NCBI GenBank assembly: GCA_017557405.1
Contig: JAFYYV010000016.1
Span: forward strand, 1-47,929
Length of the DNA: 47,929 bases
Source: Prevotella sp.
Lineage (GTDB): Bacteria > Bacteroidota > Bacteroidia > Bacteroidales > Bacteroidaceae
Direction of reading: 5' to 3'
This document shows, piece after piece, positions 23,739 to 31,803 of the stretch. A program made the translations under genes and the position numbers. The notes below the pieces were generated by a model, which was given only the letters and a program-made list of their open reading frames with translations, had not been told where the DNA came from and ran no database searches. Position 1 is the first letter of the stretch. Every line of letters begins with the position of its first letter.

Positions 23739-26417
23739 TCAGAATTTGACGCTTAATCCAAATGAATAGGAACGATAGACAGGGAATGAGCTCTTGTCGT
23801 CAACGCCCAATGTGGAGTCGATCACGCTGGAGTTGATCATGGGAGTCAACCCTGAATAGGAAGTGATGGTCGCCAGGTTGTTCACCGAAGCCGACAAACG
23901 CAGTTGTTGCACGAACTTGCTTTTCAAGGGAACATTCCAACCCACAGCCACATAGTCGAAGTTCAAGTAGTCGCCTCGCTCCAACCAATAATCGCTGATG
24001 GTTTGGTCTTGTATGTTCTGCTCGGGAGCGCCTTTCATGACGTTGTAGTTGGGCAGCATCTCCATGTTCATGTATGTGAGTGCCGTTCCGTTGTAGATTT
24101 TGTGTCCGAACGCGCCGTTCATCTGGATGTTGATGTCCCATTGCCGGTAACGCAGGGCGATGTTCGAACCCAACGTCATCTTCGGCACAGCTTGTCCGCA
24201 GACGTATTTCTCATCGGTGACATCATATTTGTAACTGCCGTCGGCTTGTTTCACGAGGCCATTGCAATGATGCAGGTAGAACACACCCAGTTCCTCGCCC
24301 ACGATTTGCATCGTGATGTCGCTGCCACCATGGAATCCTGCTCCAGAAAGATTGGCAATCGCGCTTTTGTCGGGCGCCGTGAGATAGCTTCCGTTGTATT
24401 CGCCGTTGAGCGAAATCAGTTTGTTGCTTTGGAAGGCCATGTTCAGATTGATGCTCAGGTCGATGTCGCGAGTGCTCAACGGAGTGATGCCAAAACCAAT
24501 CTCCATACCTTTGTTTTCCATCTCGCCGAGGTTGGCCAACAGTTTGTTATAAGGATAGGGCGGCACAGGCACATCGTACATGTAGAGCAGATCGGAGGTC
24601 TTGGATTTATAAAAGTCGGCGGTCAACATCACGCGCTTGTCCCAGAATCCGATGTTGAATCCCAAGTTCATCGCGCGCTTCACCTCCCACTTCAGGTCGG
24701 GGTTGGCATTGCGGATGATTCCAAGTGTCGTGGCAATGGTTCCACCCACGTTGACAACACCATTCGGTTGAATCAGCTGCATGGAATTGTAGGAACTGAT
24801 ACCGCCCAAGTTTCCACTTCGTCCAAGACCAGCACGCAGTTTCAAAGTGCTCAGCCACTTTAACGATTTCATCCAAGGTTCGTCGCTGACAATCCACACA
24901 CCCGACAACGAAGGGAAGAATCCCCAGCGATGGTTGCGTCCCACTTTCGACGATCCGTCGGCTCGAGCGTTAACCATCAACGAATAGCGGTCCAGGAGCG
25001 TGTATTTGGCGCGCAACATGAACGACTGCATATGCGAGTCTGTGTAATAGGAGTCGATTCCTTCCCATGAACTGACGGCTCCTGCCGAGATGTTGTTGTA
25101 GCCAAATGCATCGGTGACAAAGTTGGAAGTCGTCACATTGAAGCCTTTCTCCTCAGAACTCTGCGCTTCTGCGAGTGCCAACAGGCTGACGTGTTGTTTC
25201 GATGTGATATTGAAGGTCTTCTCCAACGTGATGTTGCCAAGCAATTGTTCGCTTTTGACATCGGCACGATAAGCCTCGCCCTGACTCCAAATGAACGTTG
25301 GATAATAGTGGGCGTTGTCGGCACTTGTGTAAGAGTAGCTACCGAATGCCGTCAATGTTATTCCATATCCAAGGTCGGCTTTCGCCCTAATGTGCGCATT
25401 GATGTGGCCACTTTCCTCGTCGTCTTTCATCTCGAGCATAGCCACTGGATTCGAAATCCATAGCGCCTCCACCATGCTGTCGAAGTTTCCTTCGGCATTT
25501 CGTCCATTATGGAGCGTTGGATTGAAAGTATCGGCCGAATAGAACAATTTCCTCTTGAAGGGCAGCAGATTGTTCTTCTGAATGCTGGCAAAAACACCGA
25601 GATCAACCGTCAGATGGTCGTCGAAGGCTTTCTGATTCACATCGAGCTTGGCGATATAGTTTTTCAAGTGATAGGTCTTGATCACCGTCTGGTGGTCGAC
25701 CACTCCTATCGAAGTACGATAGCTGCTGGCGTCGTTTCCACCTCCGAAAGCGATGTGGTGGTTCTGGACAAATCCTGTCCTGGCAATGGCGTCGCGGTAA
25801 TTGGTCGATTGTCCTCCATCTACGATGTCCACATTCATTTGCCGCGCTGCCTGACGGAACTCATCGCCCGAGAGCATCTGCATCTGCTTGAAAATCGACT
25901 CGAATCCGATGTTTCCTTCATAGGCGATTTGGAACCTTCCGCTACGGCTTTTCTTGGTCGACACCTCAATGACGCCCGCAGCGCCACGGCTACCATATTG
26001 GGCCGTCTCGGTGGCATCTTTCAGAATGGTGAAACTTTCGATGTCGGCTGGATAGATGGTGATGAGGGCCCTCAGGTCGCTGGCCACACCATCGATGATC
26101 ACCAATGGGTCGTTACCACCAGTAAGCGATGTGGTTCCTCTCACACGTACGGCGGACACCATAGCCTCCTGATCACCGCGATTCGTAATCTGCACACCTG
26201 CCGATTGACCATTGAGTGCATCGAGCGACGAAATAACAAGACCTTTGTTCATCTGCTTCTCCGTCACTTGGTCGATGGCACCTGCCAACGTGTTTATATT
26301 TCCCAAAGAGTAACCGATGCGCAAGAATGTATCAAGCGTGTCGCTTTTCTGTTCCTGTGCTTTTGCCGTAAAGGTTAAGGTTAGCCCCATGAGAATGGCG
26401 CAAAGTCTGATGTTCAT
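23739..26417 (-). CDS. SusC/RagA family TonB-dependent transporter (short form)
   Basis: The channel partner of the SusD protein. An ATG at 26660 extends the frame by 81 residues of unlike sequence; the ATG at 26417 begins a standard signal peptide (MNIRLCAILMGLTLTFTAKA) and lies just after a promoter, so it is used. This gives 892 residues. The plug shows VRVRGTTSLTGGNDPLVIIDG and ILKDATETAQYGSRGAAGVIEV, and the barrel ends SFGLSVKF. The N-terminal carboxypeptidase-regulatory-like domain usual in SusC proteins is missing: the plug starts about 30 residues after the signal peptide. No glycosidase, sensor or sigma/anti-sigma gene is adjacent, so the substrate is open and could be peptide as easily as glycan. 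Confidence 0.93.
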   Translation of the reverse strand: MNIRLCAILMGLTLTFTAKAQEQKSDTLDTFLRIGYSLGNINTLAGAIDQVTEKQMNKGLVISSLDALNGQSAGVQITNRGDQEAMVSAVRVRGTTSLTGGNDPLVIIDGVASDLRALITIYPADIESFTILKDATETAQYGSRGAAGVIEVSTKKSRSGRFQIAYEGNIGFESIFKQMQMLSGDEFRQAARQMNVDIVDGGQSTNYRDAIARTGFVQNHHIAFGGGNDASSYRTSIGVVDHQTVIKTYHLKNYIAKLDVNQKAFDDHLTVDLGVFASIQKNNLLPFKRKLFYSADTFNPTLHNGRNAEGNFDSMVEALWISNPVAMLEMKDDEESGHINAHIRAKADLGYGITLTAFGSYSYTSADNAHYYPTFIWSQGEAYRADVKSEQLLGNITLEKTFNITSKQHVSLLALAEAQSSEEKGFNVTTSNFVTDAFGYNNISAGAVSSWEGIDSYYTDSHMQSFMLRAKYTLLDRYSLMVNARADGSSKVGRNHRWGFFPSLSGVWIVSDEPWMKSLKWLSTLKLRAGLGRSGNLGGISSYNSMQLIQPNGVVNVGGTIATTLGIIRNANPDLKWEVKRAMNLGFNIGFWDKRVMLTADFYKSKTSDLLYMYDVPVPPYPYNKLLANLGEMENKGMEIGFGITPLSTRDIDLSINLNMAFQSNKLISLNGEYNGSYLTAPDKSAIANLSGAGFHGGSDITMQIVGEELGVFYLHHCNGLVKQADGSYKYDVTDEKYVCGQAVPKMTLGSNIALRYRQWDINIQMNGAFGHKIYNGTALTYMNMEMLPNYNVMKGAPEQNIQDQTISDYWLERGDYLNFDYVAVGWNVPLKSKFVQQLRLSASVNNLATITSYSGLTPMINSSVIDSTLGVDDKSSFPVYRSYSFGLSVKF

Positions 26418-26725
26418 GTTTTTTAGTTTTAGGTTTTTCAATGACAAAGATACAACAAAAAATGAAAAAACAAAATACAAAACCCACATAAAATCATTTT
26501 TTTGGCGATTATAATCACAAAACGAACATCGAGCATCAAGTTTTACGGATAAAAAGCCTCTTATGTTTTGGCAAATATAAAAAAATGTTTCTCGGCTATT
26601 TATTTGATATAATGTGCAATACGGGGGAAAATCGACCGATTGGTATAAAAAATAGTGCATTTTGAATTAAACCTGAGGCGCTGAGAGGCGTCTAATGAAA
26701 AAAATAACAACAGTTTTTTTATTTC
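26418..26725. other. Divergent intergenic region between SusC and the barrel-protein gene
   Basis: This 308-base AT-rich region holds the SusC promoter (26445-26474) and must hold the promoter of the plus-strand gene at 26726. No clean TAnnTTTG for the latter was found; a weaker GCATTTTG occurs at 26657-26664. The word GAGGCG is repeated near 26674-26690. No other gene is supported. Confidence 0.55.
26445..26474 (-). promoter_or_regulatory. Promoter of the SusC-SusD pair
   Basis: TATCTTTG on the minus strand (26452-26445) follows TTTG (26474-26471) with an 18-base gap, 27 bases before the chosen SusC start codon. Confidence 0.6.
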
Positions 26726-29700
26726 ATGAAACGACATTTCATACTTCTTCTCCTCGCCATTGTGGCAATGGCAGGCTATGCGCAAGAGCGCAGAATCTCG
26801 GGAACTCTTATTGACCGAGACACTAAAGAACCAATGATTCAGGTAACCGTGCAACTGTTGAAAACAGACAGCACGTTTGTAGCAGGAGCCGTTTCCAACG
26901 AAAACGGCCAGTTTTCAGTTCAAGCACCTTCGAACGGAAAGTACCTCTTGAAACTTTCCAGCGTGGGCTACACCACATCTGTCAAGAACATCGAAGTGGC
27001 CCAGAACAAGAATCTTGCCGTTGGGCAGATCACGATGGGCAGCGATGCTGTGATGCTGAAAGGCGTCACCACTACGGCTCATGTTGCCAAAGTGCAATCG
27101 AAGGGCGATACCATCATCTATAACGCCGATGCCTTCCGTACTCCCGAGGGTTCGGTGGTAGAGGAATTGGTGAAGCGTCTGCCAGGTGCCGAGGTCGATG
27201 ACAATGGTAACATTACCATCAATGGTAAGCAAGTGCAGAAGATCAAGGTCGACAAAAAAGACTTTGGCGATGTACAGACAGCCCTGAAGAACCTTCCTGC
27301 CAACATCATTGAGCGCGTCAGAGCTTACGATGAGAAGAGTGACTTGGCACGTATCACCAATATTGACGATGGCAACGAGCAAATGGTGCTCGATTTCGGT
27401 CTGCGTGCCGGTATGAACCGTGGTACAATGGCCAATGTCGACCTAGGAGTCGGTACGAAGGACCGCTACACCTCTCGTCTGTTTGGTATGTATATGCGCG
27501 GCGACCATCGCATAATGGGAATGGCCAACGCTAACAATGCCAACGACATGGGTATGGGCGGCGGTGGCCGACGCTTTGGCGGTGGTATGGGAATGGCCGG
27601 TGGTGGCTTGAACGCCAGCAAAACGGGTATGGTGAACTACAACTACGAGAAGACCGACAGGCTCATTGCACAAGCTAGTGTGAACTGGAACCATCGCGAT
27701 GGCGATACTTGGTCACGCCGCTCATCTGAAAACTTTACAGGTGGTACCTCGCAGTTCCAGAACTCCATCAACCAAAGCTATTCTCGCTCGAACAACTGGA
27801 GCTTTACTGGACGTATTGAATGGACACCCGACACATTGTGGAACATCAACTTCCGCCCCAACTGGAGCTTTGGAACCAACGACAGCCGTAGCTGGAACAC
27901 CTCTGCAACGTTCAACGAAGACCCCTATGGTCATGTTGACTACCAACTCAACTCAGCCGTTATGGCCGAAATCGTGAAGAATGGTGGCGATCTGGCCGAT
28001 TATATCGTTAACGGTAGTGACAACAAGTCACTGAGCTATGGTGAGAACAAGCGACTGGGTGGAACGCTGATGGTGAACCGCCTGCTGAATGGACGCGGCC
28101 GTAACATCACCCTGCAGCTCAATGGTAACTACAGCGACAACGAGAACAAGCAATTGTCGAGTAACCAGACAAGACTCTTCCAAGGAAGAACCACAACCTT
28201 CAATGGCGTCAGTGGACTTTCTGCATACCAGACCAACCGTTTCAACCTGTCGCCGACCACTTCTTATGACTACAGTGCAAGGGCTACCTATAGCGAACCC
28301 ATCGCCTACGCTACCTTCCTGCAGTTCAGCTATACCTTCCAGTATCGCTATAATGAGAGCGACCGTTCAACCTTTGACTATTCGAATCCTCTTCTGGCAG
28401 ATCCTACCCTTGGTTATGATTTCAATGGTATCATTCCTGTTTACCGCAATTGGAACGACTATTTCGATTTGGTTCAGAATGGTTATTATCCAGCAGCCAA
28501 CGACAAATATTATAGCAAGGACCAGAGCCGCTATTCTGCTTATAAGAACTACATCCACACAGGTGAGATCATGCTGCGCTTCATCCGCAATACTTATGAC
28601 TTCAACGTAGGTGTCCAAATAGTTCCGCAGAGCTCTGAATACACACAACGCTATCTTGGTGTTGACACAGTGGTGAATCGTACTGTTACCAACTGGAGTC
28701 CTACTGCTAACTTCCGCTGGCGTTTCTCACAATCGGGTAACCTCCAATTCCAGTATCGTGGTAGCACCAGCCAGCCGTCAATTGACCAGTTGCTCGTTAT
28801 CAACGATGATACCAACCCCTTGAACAAGACCACTGGTAACCCCGACTTGAAGCCTTCGTTCACACAGAGCTTCAACTTGCGCTTCAACAACTTCAGTATG
28901 GCTCGTCAGCGTTTCATCAACGCCAATGCCAACTTCTCGACAACGGCAAACAGCATTGTCAACAAGGTGACCTACAACGATATTGGTGGACAGGAATCAC
29001 GTCCTGAGAATATCAATGGTAACTGGAATGCAGGTGGTAACATCATGTTCAACTCGGCCATCGACTCGCTGGGATACTTCAGCTACAACATCTCGCTGAA
29101 CGATAACTTCAACCACCGTGTGAGCTATGTTGGCGATGCCAAGACAAGAGAGACCTTGAGAAATGTGACCAACTCGAACAACATCGGCACACGCCTCGGT
29201 GCATCTTTCCGCAACGACTGGTTGGAGGTTGAGCTCAACGGATCGCTGAACTACAATCAGACCCGCAACAAGCTGCAACCACAGGCTGACCTCGACACTT
29301 GGAGTTTTGCATACGGTTTCAACACCACAGTTTACATGCCTTGGGGTACACAAGTATCAACCGATATGGGTATGAACAGCCGTCGTGGATACAGCGATCA
29401 ATCAATGAACACCAACGAGTTGATCTGGAATGCTCAGATTTCGCACAGCTTGCTCAGAGGAAAACCACTGACCATCATGCTGCAGTTCTACGACATCCTC
29501 GGTCAGCAGTCTAACTTCTCGCGTACGATTAGTGCTATGGCCCGTACCGATAACGAATACAACGCTATCACCAGCTACGTCATGCTTCGCGTCAGCTATC
29601 GTCTTAACTTGTTTGGAACCCGTGAAGCCCGTCGTGGTTTGAGAATGGGAATGGGCGGTATGGGTCCTGGCGGTTTCGGTGGCGGAATGCCAATGGGCGG

Positions 29701-29848
29701 TGGAATGCCAATGGGTGGCGGAATGCCAACTGGTGGCGGAAACCGTGGTGGTAACCGTACTGGCGGTGGTGGCTTCGGAGGCGGAATGCCAATGGGCGGC
29801 GGTGGCTTCGGTGGAGGCTTCGGAGGCGGCTTCGGAGGTCCGAGATAA
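26726..29848 (+). CDS. Outer-membrane beta-barrel (TonB-dependent receptor-like) protein with Gly/Met-rich tail
   Basis: A 1040-residue outer-membrane protein: a signal peptide (1-19, ending GYAQ), a carboxypeptidase-regulatory-like domain (about 22-110, RISGTLIDRDTKEPMIQVTV), a plug-like region (about 115-230, with VEELVKRLPGAEVDDNGNI) and a large barrel. It matches the OMP_b-brl_3 type of Bacteroidota rather than SusC. A Gly/Met loop (MGMGGGGRRFGGGMGMAGGG, about 274-293) sits early in the barrel. The barrel appears to end at RVSYRLNLF (about 963), and a 77-residue tail (964-1040) follows, rich in GGGMPM and GGFGG repeats with some Asn-Arg. The tail is unusual because barrels normally end with an aromatic residue. 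No partner gene is near; substrate unknown. Confidence 0.92.
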   Translation: MKRHFILLLLAIVAMAGYAQERRISGTLIDRDTKEPMIQVTVQLLKTDSTFVAGAVSNENGQFSVQAPSNGKYLLKLSSVGYTTSVKNIEVAQNKNLAVGQITMGSDAVMLKGVTTTAHVAKVQSKGDTIIYNADAFRTPEGSVVEELVKRLPGAEVDDNGNITINGKQVQKIKVDKKDFGDVQTALKNLPANIIERVRAYDEKSDLARITNIDDGNEQMVLDFGLRAGMNRGTMANVDLGVGTKDRYTSRLFGMYMRGDHRIMGMANANNANDMGMGGGGRRFGGGMGMAGGGLNASKTGMVNYNYEKTDRLIAQASVNWNHRDGDTWSRRSSENFTGGTSQFQNSINQSYSRSNNWSFTGRIEWTPDTLWNINFRPNWSFGTNDSRSWNTSATFNEDPYGHVDYQLNSAVMAEIVKNGGDLADYIVNGSDNKSLSYGENKRLGGTLMVNRLLNGRGRNITLQLNGNYSDNENKQLSSNQTRLFQGRTTTFNGVSGLSAYQTNRFNLSPTTSYDYSARATYSEPIAYATFLQFSYTFQYRYNESDRSTFDYSNPLLADPTLGYDFNGIIPVYRNWNDYFDLVQNGYYPAANDKYYSKDQSRYSAYKNYIHTGEIMLRFIRNTYDFNVGVQIVPQSSEYTQRYLGVDTVVNRTVTNWSPTANFRWRFSQSGNLQFQYRGSTSQPSIDQLLVINDDTNPLNKTTGNPDLKPSFTQSFNLRFNNFSMARQRFINANANFSTTANSIVNKVTYNDIGGQESRPENINGNWNAGGNIMFNSAIDSLGYFSYNISLNDNFNHRVSYVGDAKTRETLRNVTNSNNIGTRLGASFRNDWLEVELNGSLNYNQTRNKLQPQADLDTWSFAYGFNTTVYMPWGTQVSTDMGMNSRRGYSDQSMNTNELIWNAQISHSLLRGKPLTIMLQFYDILGQQSNFSRTISAMARTDNEYNAITSYVMLRVSYRLNLFGTREARRGLRMGMGGMGPGGFGGGMPMGGGMPMGGGMPTGGGNRGGNRTGGGGFGGGMPMGGGGFGGGFGGGFGGPR

Positions 29849-29880
29849 ACAAGCCAATCATTTATCAGATATAAAAGCGA

Positions 29881-29912
29881 GAGGGTCATGCATCATAGCA
29901 TGGCCCTCTTAC
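29881..29912. terminator. Bidirectional terminator between the barrel gene and dnaX
   Basis: GAGGGTCATGC pairs over 11 positions (one G-U) with GCATGGCCCTC around the loop ATCATA, followed by TTACTTATTT. It separates two converging genes (stops at 29848 and 29941). Confidence 0.8.
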
Positions 29913-29940
29913 TTATTTATCTTATGTCACACGAACACGT

Positions 29941-31764
29941 TTACACCAGATTCAGATCGAGCAACGAACGAAGCTTTTCAATGGCTGGATTCTCTTTGCG
30001 CACTTCATCAAAGATCTCTCGGCGTGTGAGTATCTTCCCCACTTCCTCAATCTCTGCCAATCGGAAATCAAGCGTGATGTTTCCATTGTGCAATTCCTTG
30101 GCCAATGTGGCTCGAATACGACCCTTGATACCACTCATCTCATCGAGCAACAACTTGTTGTCGACTACGACTTCTATCTGTGGGAAGTCAAGAATACGTG
30201 GGTGCATGTTCTTCATTCTCGAAGCCATTGCAACCATCTTCTGAGGCATACGGTTGCACATGGCCATCCATTGGAAATCAAGTTGATCTTGTGTGAACAC
30301 CTTGTTTTCATCGGTGTTCGGCGTTTCCACTTCCTTGATATAAGACGGCTTTTCTTCACCTTGCTTCAACGAGGTGAATGTGACTCCAAGATTCTTCAGC
30401 TTGACACGAGGCTGGGCAACAGGATCCGTCGTACCAGTTGTCGACTGCTGAGTGTTGTTTGCAGAAGGTTGACTGTCGGACGTTTGCTTCTTTTCAGAAG
30501 GCACGGCGCTCTCCAACCGATGCTGCGTAGCCTTCGTTTCGCGTTGCAACGGTTTCTCAGCTGCGGCCACCTGCGATGCCGCTTTTGTTTGCTGAGCAGA
30601 GAGCATTTTCTTGAACAGGGATTTCAATCGCTTCGGGCTACGCCCCGCGCTAGGAACATCACTATCGGCAGGTTGTGTGATTTGAGCTACCTGAATGAGC
30701 GTGAGCTCTACAAGCAGACGTTTGTTGGAACTGGTGCGATAGTTGATATCGCATTGATTCATGATCTTAAGCGCCTGATAGAGGAACTGCATAGGGCATT
30801 TCTGGGCTTGGGCTTGGAAACGCTCACGCTGGGACTGACTCACTTCCAAAAGCGGAATCGTTTGCGGGTCTTTTGCCATCATCACATTGCGCACATGGCT
30901 GGCCAACCCATTGATCAGATTGCCACCATCGAAACCTTTGGCAATGATTTGATTGAGCAAGACCATAATGTCGGCGACCTTGTTTTCAATGGCCAAATCG
31001 ATGATTTGGAAATAGTTCTCCGAATCAAGCACATTGAGGTCTTCAATGACCTTCTGATAGGTGATGTTTCCTTGACAGAACGATGCAGCCTGATCGAAGA
31101 TAGACAACGCATCGCGCATTCCACCATCAGCCTTCTCGGCGATCACAGCCAAAGCCTCTTCTTCGTAAGTGTAGCCTTCCTTCTGAGCCACCATCTTCAA
31201 ATGGTCAATAGTCCCCTGAACTGTCATACGCTCGAAGTCGTAAATCTGACAGCGCGAGATGATGGTTGGCAGAATCTTGTGCTTTTCGGTCGTAGCCAAG
31301 ATGAAAATGACATGTTGTGGCGGTTCTTCCAACGTTTTCAGGAAAGCATTGAAAGCCTGTGCCGAGAGCATATGCACCTCATCGATGATGAACACCTTGT
31401 ATTTACCCACCTGGGGCGGAATACGCGTTTGTTCCATCAGGCTTTTGATGTTCTCCACCGAGTTGTTGGATGCGGCATCAAGTTCGAAAATGTTGTAGGA
31501 ACGTTGTTCGTTGAAAGCCTGACAACTCTCACATTGGTTGCACGCTTCTCCTTCTTCGGTGGGCGACATGCAGTTAATGGCCTTGGCGAAAATGCGAGCA
31601 CAAGTGGTCTTGCCAACACCTCGAGGACCACAGAACAAATAAGCATGGGCCAGTTTACCACTACGCACAGCATTTCGGAGTGTTGTGGTCAACGCCGCCT
31701 GCCCAACCACCGAATCGAACGTCATCGGACGATATTTTCGAGCAGAAACGATGTATTCTTCCAT
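29941..31764 (-). CDS. dnaX: DNA polymerase III subunit gamma/tau
   Basis: DnaX is the ATPase of the sliding-clamp loader. The 607-residue protein has the AAA+ landmarks: GPRGVGKTT (Walker A, near residue 46), zinc-binding cysteines in the CNQCESC cluster with an upstream Cys65, IIDEVHML (Walker B, about 127-133), and the sensor region ILATTEKHKILPTIISRCQIY. Domain III (about 220-375) follows. The last 200 or so residues are a variable, Gln/Ser/Thr-rich linker and a C-terminal tau-like domain. No A-rich slippage site was noted, so production of a separate gamma form is not evident. It lies 39 bases after lptD in the same direction. Confidence 0.96.
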   Translation of the reverse strand: MEEYIVSARKYRPMTFDSVVGQAALTTTLRNAVRSGKLAHAYLFCGPRGVGKTTCARIFAKAINCMSPTEEGEACNQCESCQAFNEQRSYNIFELDAASNNSVENIKSLMEQTRIPPQVGKYKVFIIDEVHMLSAQAFNAFLKTLEEPPQHVIFILATTEKHKILPTIISRCQIYDFERMTVQGTIDHLKMVAQKEGYTYEEEALAVIAEKADGGMRDALSIFDQAASFCQGNITYQKVIEDLNVLDSENYFQIIDLAIENKVADIMVLLNQIIAKGFDGGNLINGLASHVRNVMMAKDPQTIPLLEVSQSQRERFQAQAQKCPMQFLYQALKIMNQCDINYRTSSNKRLLVELTLIQVAQITQPADSDVPSAGRSPKRLKSLFKKMLSAQQTKAASQVAAAEKPLQRETKATQHRLESAVPSEKKQTSDSQPSANNTQQSTTGTTDPVAQPRVKLKNLGVTFTSLKQGEEKPSYIKEVETPNTDENKVFTQDQLDFQWMAMCNRMPQKMVAMASRMKNMHPRILDFPQIEVVVDNKLLLDEMSGIKGRIRATLAKELHNGNITLDFRLAEIEEVGKILTRREIFDEVRKENPAIEKLRSLLDLNLV

Positions 31765-31803
31765 GTTTTTATTATTAAGTTGGTTGATAAATTAAACTCA
31801 AAA

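Noticed and set aside
22310-23749. Long plus-strand open frame opposite susD
   Set aside because: SusD family identity on the minus strand is clear; the plus frame is a shadow.
26418-26660. Upstream start for SusC at 26660, adding 81 residues
   Set aside because: The added sequence is unlike SusC, precedes the signal peptide and lies upstream of the likely promoter.
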